From: Flammula alnicola
Taxonomy: Eukaryota > Basidiomycota > Agaricomycetes > Agaricales > Strophariaceae
Direction: 5' to 3'
DNA length: 64,000 nt
Assembly (NCBI GenBank): GCA_015499995.1
Contig: JADNRV010000011.1
Coordinates: forward strand, 124,001-188,000
Shown here: one piece after another, positions 12,985 through 25,738 of the stretch
Layout: each line of letters begins with the position of its first letter
Numbering within the stretch: the stretch's first letter is position 1
Position numbers and translations under genes: made by a program
Notes under the pieces: model-generated
Databases searched by the model: none
What the model was told of the DNA's origin: nothing
The model's input: the letters and a program-made list of their open reading frames with translations, nothing else

Positions 12985-14149
12985 ACTTTAGTCTTTTGCT
13001 TGTCCCGACTTCCTTCCGTTGATGCATACATATGTCTTGAAATGCGTGTATAATGGTTGAGCGTTGTTGATTGCAATTGTAATTGGTAAAGTGGGGTGGT
13101 GATATTACTGATAATCTTTTAAGATGCGAACTCGATTGGAATCGTGCAAATCTGCTTCAGGACTCATTCGAGCCTCTGCCTGAATGTGAGCATCTATTAT
13201 ATGCATAAGTATACGTGCCACTATGTGCTGTACTAGTAGTTACTACTCACCTCCAACCGCTAAATAGGTAACTAGCGCTGCGCACATCAATTGCGTTTCT
13301 GATCTTGGGCGAGCGACATCGGAAATCTTTCCAGTGAGCTATTTGTTCATCTGTGGCTCCACTTCAGGACAGTTTGCTAGCTTTTGCTCAGTACATTGAT
13401 TGAAAATTTTCAACACTCCCTCTATGTTGTTTATGCTATGTAGTACATAATGTCTTGTCCTCTGTTTCACGGGTCCCAAGGGCGATTCCCTGATGAAACA
13501 CCAAATGAGGACCCGTTGGCGGGTTTCACGGGATTCGGATTCGTCTTACCCCATTTTTCTTGAGCATCATTCAACGTATGCGTGTGCCGGAGCCTGAGCG
13601 GTTGCTGGTGATTTTGGGGGACTTCGGGACCTAGGTCCCACATTGCTCAGTCTCCATTCAGCTTTTGGCACATGGTCGACTCCGAAGCTTCGAATATCCA
13701 TCAAAATCATTGGTGAGATGATAGTGAGAGATATTGAGTAATGTTAGCTTACTTATTTGGAACGATAAATATATGGGAGCTAAGAGAATCAATCGACCTA
13801 ACTTGTCTTTTTTCTTCACGGTTGGACATGACAGTTAAAGTACAGACCAAGTAATAACCCTTGCAGCTAGTCGTCTTAGTCGAGGATAATATATCGATAA
13901 TAATCAAGAGTATGTGCCGCAGTGATCATGCATCATGATTGATGGATTTGATGAAGGCTCTGGCTTCCAATTGTAGCGCCGATATGTCGCGGGACCACCA
14001 AACAGTTCCAATTTAAGATCGAAGTTGGTCTCCCACCAGCCGGATACATATGTTGAGCATATCATTGCTGGGCAGGGGTACTGTCTGCGGCCTTACTTTG
14101 ATAGTCCTTATCCCATGTCACTAACAGAGCGTACACTTGGAGGTTGCCT
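12985..14149. other. intergenic region
   Basis: No supported gene. The stretch is the 3' flank of the GST gene and the upstream region of the membrane-protein gene. Two copies of a short word (tttcacggg) occur near 13465 and 13530, but there is no larger repeat structure that I can follow. Confidence 0.5.
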
Positions 14150-15818
14150 ATGACGCTAAATTTGCGCGCAAATCTCCCCGTAGACGATGGTGACTCCAAC
14201 TTCAGCTACAGTCCGCAAGCCGCCTGGCAGGTGTTGACCGGCTCGTCAAGACAGCGGGGCTCGGCCGTGCATTCCACAAACACAAATGGCGCGACTGTGT
14301 CATTCAGATTTCAAGGTGCGCCGTCGTTCGCTACGCAGTGTAAAGGCAACCTGACAATTCTAATATCATTTCTCGTAGGCCAAGGTCTCATGATTTATGA
14401 TACGGTTCCGTCTGGAGGCGGCGACGTGATCGTTGATGTGGCTCTCGACGGAGGGACACCGACTCGAGTTACACGTACATCCGGCTCGGCTAGCGTTTTC
14501 AACGACGTATTGTACCAGTCTTCGGTCTTGCCGTTCGCCATTCATACCATCGTCATTACAAACAGAGGACAGTCTACCGATGCGAGCTTTCAGTTCGATT
14601 GGGTGGACTTACAGTCTGACGATATCAACCCCAGCATGACCACGCCACCACCACCAGCCACCTCTGCGGCACCAGCACCCACCTCTAATACACCAGCAGT
14701 CACCTCTGCAGCTCAACAGACTCCTGCGGGGGCTCAGCAAACTCCTGCGGGGCCTCAGACGCAGGGACAGGTTATTACGTCCAAAAGTTCTGGTACCGCG
14801 TCTTCGTCCAGCTTGTCATCTCCAGAATCACACTCATCGGGAACTACTTCCACTTCCACAGACAAGGCGTCATCGATATCCGGGTCTTTGTCTTCAACTG
14901 TGATAACATCTGAATCCACCACCGTCTTTTTAACCACAAACTCACTAGGCAACACTGTAACTTTCACGCAAGTGTTCACAACTGCTTTTAACACATCCCT
15001 GCCAGTGGTAGGAAACGGAACGATAGCCGCCACTGCAAAATCTACCTCAACTCCCATAGGCAAGATTTTAGGTGCCGTATTTGGTGGATTAGCATTTCTG
15101 TTGCTTCTTATTGTCGTCCTTCTTCTTCGCCGCCGGAGGAACTCTCGAGATCAACATGCTGTTCTCGAAGATCACGACACTTCAATAAGCCCAAAGAGAT
15201 GTAAATCACTTCCTTTCATCTTAGCCATACTTTCATTCTGATAACATTCGCGATCCCCATAGTACGGAGCAAAAAGTCCTCAGTGATACCCATCCCGTTC
15301 AGGATAAGCCGGCCAAACAACGCAAACCCATTCACACCCTCAAGCTCCGACAGCCCCTCAAATCCCAGCAATAACCCCCAATCGTTCTCGTTATCCGAAA
15401 AAGTTGCCCATCGTGGTTACCAGTCAACGAACAGTCCGCAGCCTGACACCGAAGACGCGCGGTCCCCGACGAGCACATCATCGGGCCGACGCTAGCAAGC
15501 TCTTCCTCAGGCGCCGCTGCCCAACATGCACCCCGCATTCCTTCCTTGAATCTTCCTCCAGAAATAGCTTATTCCACGGCCGCCCAGCCAAATGCAGCCG
15601 CTCTTCTTTCGCATCGTCGCTCTGCCTCCGCGCTGGTGGACATCGGTACATCGGTCCGGCCAGGTAGTCCAACAATGTCGTCGATGTATGCCACTGAAGG
15701 AGGGACCGTGGATGAGGCCCCGCCTGCATACCAGCCACCCACAGGTAGTAGAAGAATATCGGACTTCAAGACAAGGTCGCAACTTGCTGGGGATTCCACA
15801 AACCCTAGCGGAACCTGA
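14150..15818 (+). CDS. Single-pass membrane protein with Ser/Thr-rich stalk
   Basis: Probably a cell-surface protein; ligand unknown. An N-terminal beta-rich domain (VDDGDSNFSYSPQAAWQVLT ... VSFRFQG, then DVIVDVALDGGTPTRVTRT and SFQFDWVDLQ) is of a kind common in agaricomycete surface proteins. A likely 63-66 bp intron sits at about 14315-14379 and happens to stay in frame. Then comes a Ser/Thr/Pro/Gln stalk with a repeated QQTPAG unit near 14715-14755. A transmembrane helix follows (ILGAVFGGLAFLLLLIVVLL) with an RRRRN stop-transfer. After an intron at about 15201-15262 there is a disordered cytoplasmic tail ending at 15818. The frame breaks once near 15486 (GGG CC, one base short). No clear signal peptide is seen at the ATG, so the start may be wrong. 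Confidence 0.7.
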
Positions 15819-16199
15819 GGCCCTTGTCAATCGTCGTGAGTTCATTTATGGTCAGTAGTAATACAGAGATCTAGAGGACATTCTGTAGGACTACTTAATT
15901 TGGTTCTCCTACCCATCCGCACTCTTTTCCTATTAGGCCCTTAGCATTTGCCGGACAGTTGCTCTTTTTTTCAAATCAGACAGGTTTTAATCCTGTCATG
16001 TCATGTATCCTCATTTAGTATGTAGATGTGAGTGTACTCTGCCATACATATGCATACCTTGGACGACTGACGAGCGCGATTGTAAAAAAGCATTGCAGAT
16101 AATACAAAAGCTAGGACTCGCAATCCTCGTTTGCTTCTGGTTGTAGACCTGCTGATTCAAGATTTCAAGTACATTTGACTACATATGTTACTTCGAATG
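15819..16199. other. intergenic, tail-to-tail
   Basis: About 380 bp between two convergent genes. I see nothing beyond 3' flanking sequence. Confidence 0.5.
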
Positions 16200-17139
16200 T
16201 CACCCAAACCCAGCGTCTCTCCACCCATCTGCAGTGCGTGGCCACTTTTTCACATAATCCGCAACGGCCCTCTCGCATCTCTCCAGCTGCAAAGCCCCGA
16301 GAATCCAACGGTCTGCGTCTCCTTCGGGCCCAATTCGAACAACACCCTTTGATCCCAGTGTAATGCCGATTCGTAGGAGCTCCTCGATGTCGTCTTCGTC
16401 CTGTGGTATCCGGTCGTGCATTACCTTGCTGGCAGTAGGGAGCGAGTGGTCAGCCCAAGCACGAAGTTTGAGCATGAGAAGGGTGGAGAAAGGTACGCTC
16501 GCGATTGGGAGGACCTGAGATTTGTCTGGAGCTCCAGTAACACAAGAGTCACTGGACGCTGGAAGATAAGAAACGAAAGAAGTCGAAGGGTCGAAATGAA
16601 GCTCAGAATTCGGTATGCGTGTGATATTGAGCAGGCTGGGAATCAGGATGTCGACTTTGCAGGTTCTTATATGTGTGGCGGACGTCTCTGAAGAATACTC
16701 TGACTCGCGTGCTCAAGTTGCCTTGCGGTCCGCCTTCTATGAGACCGTGACTCGGCATGTTTGGGTTTTGATGAAGGAGGCGTCAGAGTGTACCAGAGAA
16801 CTCGATGGGTAGCCCCGACAACCCGCGAGGCAACCAGAAAAAAATTAGGATCCGAAGACACGACCAAATCCTTAATATCCTTGTCACTCTGGCCTGGAGT
16901 GGGATTCAAAACAAGGAAATCTACATCCTGTAAAAATTGTGAAATCGATCATTGTTGGTAACTGGTTAGAGAAGAAAATTATTACAGACCTTGGGTGCTC
17001 GATGGTCCATCCCATACGCAGCTGCGGCTGTACTCCCGAAAAGACAGGCCTCCAAACCGTGTCGCGAGAGAGCGGTGAGAGTGGCTTGCATGGCTTGTTG
17101 GATCTCGCGATACTGGAGCGGTGCCGGCCTGCTCGTCAT
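16200..17139 (-). CDS. Nucleotidyltransferase-fold protein (AbiEii/minimal NTase-like)
   Basis: The start at 17139 gives MTSRPAPLQYREIQQAMQAT, then the signature ACLFGSTAAAAYGM (G-S turn) and, after an intron at about 16989-16939, PKDVDFLVLNP (DxD). G[GS]x(n)DxD is the core of nucleotidyltransferase folds, so a metal-dependent nucleotidyl transfer is possible; substrate unknown. The C-terminal part has SVPFSTLLMLKLRAWADHS and a basic/acidic helix pair (DRIPQDEDDIEELL), the usual helical partner in this superfamily, ending at 16200. Between about 16690 and 16790 the frame must change to reach TCKVDILIPSLLNI. This could be a short intron or another one-base loss. It is divergent from the NACHT gene, with 385 bp between the two start codons. 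Confidence 0.6.
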
Positions 17140-17524
17140 CTTTCTAGCAGTGGGGGATCCTACCTACCACTCGGGTATGCACTGCAGCAGTTTTAAGATA
17201 TTATTGCGACAACGCGCGTACGTCGTGTTGAGTCATTGACGAGCGTTTGAGAACGCACACTGTAGCAGCCTCGGCCCCGAGCGTCGGCGGCATGTCGGCA
17301 CATTGTTTGGATACAAGGAGGCAACATATGTTCAGAATAATAACTTCGATGACAAGCACAGCAATATGCCATAGAGGCAATGCATTGCGATGTTGAAAGC
17401 GGTCAACAGCGGTCAATTTGAACCTCATAATGTCGACGCAGACGTCGCGAAAACTCACAAAGATGATATTCATCGAGTTTTGAACCATTTCTAGGCTCTA
17501 AATTCCTTTTAGTGAGGAAAAAGG
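17140..17524. promoter_or_regulatory. Shared divergent promoter region
   Basis: 385 bp separate the ATG of the NTase-like gene (minus) and the ATG of the NACHT gene (plus). Both promoters must lie here. I see no clear TATA box and no gene in it. Confidence 0.45.
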
Positions 17525-20118
17525 ATGGCTTCGATACTCTCCAACTCCCAGAATGTGCTGATAACTGGGGGGCAACTTATCAGTAATAGCACGAGGATTG
17601 AAGGGTCTCAAAACGGTACGTTACGAAAGCTCTGTGCTGAAGTTTATTAGTTCATGGCTTTTACTCAAATAGGGATTGATCTGCTCCGCCAACGAAGTGC
17701 CCTCAGCGCGCTACTGGATTCGAGTGAACGGTTCGATCCTCCCAAATGTGCCCCCGACACCCGAATTTCCATAATACACGAGATAATCGACTGGATCACA
17801 AATGAAGATGACGCGTCCTCGATGATGTGGCTCTATGGGCCAGCCGGAGCGGGGAAATCTGCTCTCGCGCAGTCAATTGCAGAACTCTGTCGCAAAGAGA
17901 AACGACTGGCGGCTAGTTTCTTCTTCTCTCGCACGGCGCTTAATCGCAACGATGGGGGTTATTGATAGCAACATTGGCGTATCAGCTTATGCTGTCCTTT
18001 CCAGCTACGCGGCGTTTTGTCAAGGAGTCTATCGAAGAGGATCCAACGATCTTCGAACGAGCGAACGAAACCCGAATGGAGCAGCTGGTTATTGAGCCCC
18101 TCAATAGGTTTGCCATTTCCTGGTCAAACTTACTTTCAATTTGGATGAAACAACGTCTGGGCTGTTTCGTCGAGTCCCACCCCCGACTCATTGTCATCGA
18201 TGGTCTCGACGAATGTCTGGACCCTAAGATCCAATGTGACCTCCTTAAAGCAATCGGCGAAGCGACACAGCGACTGAAGCTTCCAGTAAAATTCCTCATC
18301 GCTAGTCGGCCCGAATCACATATTATCCATGTCTTCAATCACGAGCCTATATTTCAGAAGGTAGATGTATCTTCTATTAACCTAGCATTGGACAACGACG
18401 CCCACCGCGATATCCGAACATTCCTATCCAAAGAGTTTGATGCTATCAAACGAACGCATCCCTTGCGAGAGTATTTGCACGGAACATGGCCAACCCCAGA
18501 TTCCATCCGCCAGCTGGTCCGTAAAGCCTCAGGACAGTTCATCTACGCCTCAACGGTACTGAAATATATCCAATCTCCCAAACATAGACCAGATGATCGC
18601 CTTAGTGTCATTCTCGGTATCTCCCCTGCTCCGTCTCACGATACTCCTTTTGCCGAACTCGATGCCTTATATACCCACATTTTCGCCTCCGTTGGTAACA
18701 TCCACGCCGTCATACGAATCTTTGGTATCCTCATTATAAGAAGAAGTGAACGGGATAGCCCAGGCGATTTTACGACCCCAAGCGCCATAGAAAGGCTCCT
18801 TTTCTTCAGACCTGGGGAGGTTCAACTTCTTCTAGGCGACCTATTATCGCTCATTGCCTTATCCGGGCGCGACACTCCCATCAAGGTCCTCCATGCCTCT
18901 CTGGCTGACTACCTCCTCGAACCATCGAGATCAGGGAAGTTCCATGTAGATCTTGAGGTAGTACATTCCCTGCTCGCAAGGTATTACCTGAAACGGGCTT
19001 CTGACGTTATCAGTGGGTGCAATTTAGCAATTTCATGTCGTCTACGAAGTTGACTCTATTGAACAGCGGTATATAATCTCAATCCTATAGATTTTCAAAC
19101 ATCGATGACTTCATTCCTTGCGCATTGTGAAAGGGCTTCGCGTACCCAGGAACTCCAGCAATACCTTTTGACCTTTGATTTCGCATCCATTTGCAAAACC
19201 TTGGTGGCTCGCCACAAAGCATGGCTCGTCTTGAATCCCTTCTATATGTGGTTTCTTATCAAATCCTTCGTTCGCCTTCTCAGCGGTGAGGTGTGTAATT
19301 TTCTTTATACCCTTACCAGACGCCGATATCAATACACTTTCCAGATATTCCAAAATGCGGCCGGGATGGATGTTTATCTTTCACAACAGCTTGACGCGAT
19401 CAATGAGTTCTTGATACGGCAGCTGAAGAGCAGTGTTACAGATAATTATCTCTCTGATCTGGTTCCTAGGATATGGAAGAGACCAAAGTACACCAATTTC
19501 GTGAGTCAAATTATCAAATGTGAAATCCCTCGTTGGTCTAAAGCCTGCTCCAGAGCTGTTCTCACACGAGGCACGAAGATGACGGTCAATGCCTATGCCG
19601 AAAAATCGCCATCGCGGCTTGCACAGCGCAGTACTTGACCATATTGTGCCAATTGTTCTACTGGGACTACAACGGCACCTTCACCGCCAACATTCATATT
19701 AGATATGCAACTGCTGTCAAGCAGTGCTTCGCATTCCTCTCAATAGATCTCTCGGAAAACCAGTTACTCCACGCCGAGCGGATGGTTCGCCGGTTCCCGA
19801 CAGGACGTCTTTCTGACTACGTGCTAACAGAAGCGCACCTGAATTGTGCAGCAGTGCTCCTTCCACATGCCTGCTATACGGGAGACCTCGTCGAATATCT
19901 GAGCCAATACACCTTCTTACCGTCGTTGACGAACCGCCACCCTTCCCAAGTTGATGAGCTTACAAAAGAAATTGTCTCTTATCTTCGGGTACGTCCCATA
20001 TGTCGGTTTGCTGACGAAACATATCTGCGTATACTGACTTTGTTGATTCGAATAGGACGTGGAACCGAGCATCGACGTTACTAGATGGGATTATGACCAC
20101 AGATGGGACTATGACTGA
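17525..20118 (+). CDS. NACHT-domain NTPase (NLR-like protein)
   Basis: Fungal NLR-like signal-transducing ATPase; such proteins act in allorecognition and immunity-like responses, in the cytosol. ATG 17525 gives MASILSNSQNVLITGGQLIS. After an intron at about 17615-17672 comes LLRQRSALSALLDSSERFDP. Walker A is MMWLYGPAGAGKSALAQS and Walker B is PRLIVIDGLDECLDP, followed by the sensor-like VKFLIASRPESHI. The winged-helix-like region ends with IKVLHASLADYLLEP. A 54-bp intron at 19013-19066 removes two in-frame stops. The C-terminal half is helical with no recognisable WD40 or ankyrin repeats. Frame breaks near 17958 (a G5 run) and 19603 (an A5 run) are each one base short. The final exon ends with TGA 20116-20118. 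Confidence 0.88.
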
Positions 20119-21625
20119 TATCATGGTTGTAAACTATCATTAATATTATTTTGTATATACGTGTATTTCTTATGATACCCTGCGCGGCCAACTTCGTATA
20201 GATTGGCGGTCGTCGACATTTCTCATGTTGTCAAACAAAATTTTCGATACGGTCCCTAGTTTAGCGTTGGCGGGAACTATATGGCAGGATTTTGACGTTT
20301 GATCGACAGAAGCCGCTATTTCGCCGCTGCTGAGTTTCAATTCTGCCGTGCAGACGGCCGTAGACCTGTGGAAATCCAGTATGAACTTCGTCCTCCGGAC
20401 TGAATTTGAGGTATAAGGCGATTGCACTGTCGATTATTTATGTAGTCACACTGGTTGAAATCTTTACTGGGAGAATTACAACACAAAATAGGTATTAAAT
20501 AAATAAAATGAGTCTGAGTATTTCTGCCAGGAGTCCGGGCTATCTCAAGTTTGTGAGCGTGCATTTTCAACAGGGCGATGGGATGTTCCTAATAAGTAGT
20601 GATTTCTCGTATGTTTTCTTCCGAGGACATACTTGACTCTGTATGTTTTTTTTTGCTTTTTTTTTTTTTTTTTTGTTTGGAGACCGAGAAATACAGGAAC
20701 GAAGTTGACATCGTCATCGATTTCTTATTTTAGCGCTCACGGGCGCTTCGAGTGATGCGCATAATGATAAATCACATTGGCGAGACCGCACCCACAGCCA
20801 GCCACGTGTCTGGTCAACAAAAGAAAAAAAACAACTACATAGAAGTCAAAATTTATAGGCTGGATTTTATCAACTATTTAGGTGTAACAACCTGTCCTGA
20901 ACAAGTTTGCGAGACTTAATGTTTATTGTATGGAGGGTTTGGGGATAAAATGTCAGTGCTATAGGTAGTTATGTGGTCTGTTATTTGGTGATTATCAGAA
21001 GTATTTGGTAGAACTGGCATAAAAGTTCTGAATTTCTTTCTATTTTTTGTTGAAATTACGGACAGGCTACCATATTACAAGGTGCCGGACTTGCCGAAGG
21101 CGGACTTCGATGGTGGGAAATTGGAAGATGACTGATGAAATAAAATTCCTGCCATATAGTTCCCGCCAACCTTACTAGTTATGTTCTTTTACTTTTAACC
21201 CTCGCAGCATGCTAAAGCAACAATGAGTACTAATGAGTCTCGACGACTTCAGGTTACGAGGTTTCAATTATAAATATGATTCATATCCTGTGGTTGACTG
21301 CAAGCGATATTTCGGGGTCGTTTCTGTCCCAAAGGACGCGATCGACAAGTTGATACTGTACCTTGAATATCTAGGAACGTAAGAGGTCTTCTTGGGGTAC
21401 AGTATCAAATGGTACTTTGACAAATAATCCAACGAATCTGAAATCATCCGCTTTCGCAACAAGAAAATACAGTAAGGCACATACACTTCAGACAACAATT
21501 GCTTATAATATTCCACATTGCGTCCAATCTTCAATCCTTCAATCCTTCTCATCATGAAACCCTGGCTTGCATACCCGCTGCACTATACGGTCCACATTGT
21601 CATCTCCACATCATCCGTCCTCTCC
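20119..21625. other. intergenic, AT-rich
   Basis: No supported gene in about 1.5 kb. It holds a T-run at about 20646-20674 and short AT-rich tracts. Short reading frames here have no family features and no splice support. Confidence 0.5.
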
Positions 21626-23238
21626 TCAAGCCCTCTTCGCACCAGCAGCCTTCCACACCTGCCCTCCAATGCCCATTCCCGTGCCAAACCCGCCAAAAGC
21701 CGCTCCCGGGCCGGTCGCCGGTGTGTGGCTAGTGACGGGGAGGGCGGAAACGCCTGTGGGTCCAGCGACGCCTGCGCCGCCTGGGGGTCCCTGGAATGAA
21801 GACCGGAACGAGGAGGCGGGCACGGATTGGATGGAGAGGAATTTGTTCGGAGGGGGTCGGTCGTCGCTGTTAAACTGGAAGATAAGTAGTAAAGTAGTTA
21901 GTTAGTTAGGGTAGATCCAAGGAAGAAATAGCGAAAGAAAGAAGACTCACCTGGAACTCAAGCCCAATGTGATCCTCCTCGCTGACGTCCAGCAACTTGA
22001 CTAGCCTCTTGCCGATGCCATTCAATTTCTCCACATCGTCCTTGCTCCGCGTCCATACCTGGATGCGATCCACCTTACTCCTCAGACTAACCACAGCCCC
22101 ACAAATCTCATCACCCTCCTCCAGCTCCTCGCCGACCAGCGCCATCGCGAGCCAGCTCCAACACCGATCCAGCAACGCCGGGTTATTCTTCATCGTCAGC
22201 ACCCACTTGCCGCCCTCCGCGTTCGCAGGGTCCTCCCACATCGGCTTGATCCCCGACTTGAAGATGTGGTAGTTGCTGTTCTTCTCCAGCTTCGAGGGCG
22301 GCTTGAGCCAGTTGAAGTACCGGCAGAACTCCTCGACGGTATCGAACTCGCCGATGATCGTCAGCCCCGCTTCGTACTCTGTGCTTTCGGGGGATGGGAC
22401 GCGGAGAAGGGCGGCTCCCCGGGGTTGGCGGTGGATGCAGCGGCCGACGAGGCACCCCAGCACCTGGCGCGGGCTGGTTGAAGCCCTGCCCAGAGGCGGC
22501 CGTGGCCGGCGTAAAGGGGAACTTGGCCTTGGTGTCGTGGTATATCGTCCAGGGGAATTGCAGCGGGTGCTCGGGCGCCTTCATCGGCACCCCAGGCGTC
22601 TTCGGGTCCTCGATCATCTCCGGCTCAGGGGGCATCGTCGAGCCATCCACACTCAGCTGGCTCGCGCGCGCCTTCGCGAGGCGGGCGGTGATCGCGTCCA
22701 AGCTCGGGATGTTCTTGTATCCCACCTTCTTCCTCGGTGCTTCCGGTACGACGGGTATGGCGGCGACCTTGGCCGCACTACCATCTGCAGTTTCCTGGTT
22801 CAGCTTCTCCAACTTCTCTGCGGTCAAAGGATCCCCGCCTCCACCTTCGATGGAGGCCGTGCCAGATGTCGCGTGCTGTGCTGCGAGGCATTGCTTGCGG
22901 CGGGGAGGCTGATCTCGTGCTGGATGGATTGACCGCCATCGAGTCGGCGGTGGTGGTGGTATTCACACTGGTCGTGGAGCCCGTGCGCAGAGCAAATGCC
23001 TGCAGGCGGGGTCGCGGGGCAGAGGTCGTCGAAGGCTGCAGGGCGGGTGCCGTGCCACCGTTCGCGGCAGCTGCATTGCTATTAATTCGCGCTGCGAGCT
23101 GATTCAGCGAGGGCAGGCGAACACCGCCCGTTTTCTTGCTCGTCGAAGTTGACGACGACGACGACGCAGGCTTGGTTGTCGTTGTGTTGAGGTAGCTGCT
23201 GGAACAGCAGCTACGGGTTCTGTAGAATTGTCGCTCAT
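21626..23238 (-). CDS. eIF4E-family cap-binding protein, class II (4EHP-like)
   Basis: Translation factor relative that binds the mRNA cap; class II members usually repress translation. The ATG at 23238 gives MSDNSTEPVAAVPAA. A long disordered N-terminus precedes HPLQFPWTIYHDTKAKFPF. The core is TIIGEFDTVEEFCRYFNWLK, SGIKPMWEDPANAEGGKW, LAMALVGEELEEGDEICGA and RIQVWTRSKDD. The Trp-Glu of PMWED is kept, as is the Trp of QVW. The Trp of the EEF-W position is Cys here, and the first cap-stacking Trp is replaced (Tyr region), as in class II. The last exon (after intron 21874-21955) is a Gly/Ala-rich tail ending at 21626. Frame breaks near 22391 (C run) and 22456 and probably two or three more between 22850 and 23215. 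Confidence 0.85.
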
Positions 23239-23880
23239 CGTGGTGAAGAAGAGAGAGGAGCGTCTGCGTCGCCAAACAAGGCCATCGCCGAAGCTATCCT
23301 TCATCAGCGGTCCTCATCATTTTTATCAATAAAAAGCGATGTCAGGTTTATTCTAACTTGACATCTGACACTTTGTTCGTGCAGAACAAGGAAACTGTTT
23401 CAGTTACAAACATCGGTGAGAGCAAGATAACGATTATTTGAAATAACACCTGAGATCTGATTAATACCTATTACCTACCTTATCTGATATCTTGGAATGA
23501 CGTAGTATAGCAGAGCTCGGCTGTCAATTGACAGGTAGGTTCAGTGTGATGCAGGCAGAGCAACTGCAGAGTTGAATGTTGAACATGTTCACAGATTGCA
23601 AACTGATTAATGATTAATGATTACTGATCGACAAAGCTGAACACGAGAGACTCGGGCATTCCTTCAAATTACTGGACCAGATTGTATATCGTTGATGGCA
23701 GTATACGAGTCGTCAAATCATCATGAATTACAGCTGCTGATATCACGGGAAACCAGTTTGTGTGGGTACGTGTCTGATGAGTGCGGTGTGTCTGCCATTA
23801 GTTCATTTCGTTGTGAGTTTTCAACGACGTAGCAACCCAAACCATCAACCACCTTCAATCATTGGATCACACGAGTACCA
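23239..23880. other. intergenic region
   Basis: Upstream of the eIF4E gene and downstream of the dehydrogenase. No gene supported. Short direct words (tgattaatgattaatgatta) occur near 23605. Confidence 0.5.
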
Positions 23881-25343
23881 TCAAGCATCCGCTACACGAT
23901 CCCCTTCAGACGACCCCTGTCCCTGCCCCTCCCAGTCCTTCAATATCCGCACCGTACTCTCCCAAATCTCCTCCTGCAGCTCCTCCTTCCGCGCATTCCC
24001 CCCACCACCTCGATCTTCCCCACAGGAACCAAGTACGCGCCTCTATACTTCCCATTCTCGCCTCCGCTTTTTACCAGCGGCGACGCAGCAGCGAAACACG
24101 AGTTATACGCGCCAACATCGGGGAGACGAAGAAGATATTGACGATCGGGTTGAGCAACCATGAGACCGGAAGGCGGTGCGAGAAGGTGTTCACTGCGCCT
24201 GGATGCAGCGCGATGCATGTGATGCCGTTGTCGAGAACGCGCCGTTGCAGAGCTTTGACGGTGAGGACGTTGGTCAACTTCGAGACGCCTGTGCAAAGAA
24301 CGGTCTGAATATTAGCGGCGTCGAACGAATGAACGAAAGAAAGAAGGCAGCTTACAGTATCGCGAAAATGCAGGGAACCAGTCCGCACTGAAATCTTCAT
24401 TGAAATCGTCCAGCGTTCTGAATCGGATATTCGGATTGGCCGCGCGAGTAACGGTATGCACAGATGCAACCTATAGCTATGTATAGTCGATTATATATAC
24501 AGAGAAATTCACCACTCACAAAAACGATTCTCACATCCGAATCCTGCTCTTGAGATGTTTTAATCAGGAGTGGGAGAAGGGATTGGGTGAATTGAAAGGT
24601 CCCAAAGTGGCTAAATTATTGACGGTGTTAGCCGTCATAAGCTACCTCAGGGTTGGAAGCTGCATAATAGCGTACTTGACCATCATAATTTCTGCAGGAG
24701 AGCAGAGAGAGGGGGTTAGAATTCAAACTCGGTGATCTCGGGTGCTGCACTCACGATCCATGATAGCCTTGTCAGCGAGACTGAATTGATTTGCACAAAT
24801 TCAGAATGGTTTCTCGGCTCAGAGACGGAATGAAAGAGACCTACACGCCTGCGTTGTTGACTGTAAAACGTAGGACGTGAGACGCGTCAATAACTGTACT
24901 TGTACGCCATTGTGCATAAAGTAAATTCAAGACGCACTCAAAACATCCAACCGCTGCTCTCTCTCCACGAACTTTTCCGCGCTCTCCTTCGCTAGCGCGG
25001 TGTGCTCAATCACAGTGATGATAGAACACTTTGCCGGTTTCGGCTGGTTCGCAGTGGCCGAATTGTCCTTGGCGCTGGACGATAGCTTCCAAGCTCAGAT
25101 TCCAAGGAGGCACAGCCGCAAGTCCCTTTTCCTCGCTCCTAGCCCCAAGGTAGACAGTAGCGCCGCGTAGAGCTAAGTGTTTCACGGTGGCGTAGCCCAC
25201 GCCATGGCTGTATATCATGATGAGCGAACCGCAACTGAACAGAAACGGCGAGCGTGCTCACTTCGCCCCTGTGACGAGTACAACTTTGCCGTCATATCTG
25301 AAAGATCCTTCCCTGGCGAAAATCGAGGAGAAAACCAAAACAT
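23881..25343 (-). CDS. Short-chain dehydrogenase/reductase (SDR), multiple frame breaks
   Basis: NAD(P)-dependent oxidoreductase, classical SDR; substrate unknown. The ATG at 25343 gives MFWFSPRFSPGKD. The Rossmann motif is VVLVTGAN-HGVGYATVKHL across an intron. It continues YLGARSEEKGLAA, ALAKESAEKFVERE, LDVLINNAGV, QFTQSLLPLLIKTSQ, and the catalytic Tyr and Lys in RYCVSKLTNVL. Next come NGITCIALHPGAVNTFSHR and, in another frame, VGAYNSCFAAASPLV. At least seven introns are needed. Frame losses are seen near 25291, 25010, 25001, 24121 and 24001, each one base short and each restoring consensus. Stop at 23881. It is the most heavily broken gene in the window, together with the GST. Confidence 0.82.
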
Positions 25344-25738
25344 GCTGTCTAGGCTATAGAGTGAATAAAGCTTGGTGGTGGTTGGGTTCAGGAGCCATTC
25401 ATGGTGTGCCTTCGAGTTATATAAAGATCAGGGTCTGGCGGTGGGACATGTTAAAAAGTACCACTCGACCAACTCGGGAACTTTCCCACAGTTCACCGAC
25501 AGACGCGCAACCCAAGAGAAGCCAAGAGATGGCTAAGAAATGGCCAAGTACCTGCCACAGCTACTATGTCGTCAATATGTGAACTGACGCCTGGAGATAT
25601 ATTATAAAAGAAAGAAGAGGATCAGGTTGTTTTTTAACGACCAAGTCGCGTTCAGAGCGCGGTTACGCGACTTCAGGCGACTTCCACGTGCCTACTTTTT
25701 CAAGGGAAAATTGACTCCGACTCGTGTCGATCTTGACC
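25344..25738. promoter_or_regulatory. Divergent upstream region with TATA-like box
   Basis: Lies between the divergent SDR and second NTase-like genes. TATAAAAG at 25603-25610 is about 130 bp upstream of the plus-strand ATG at 25739. No gene is supported here. Confidence 0.4.
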
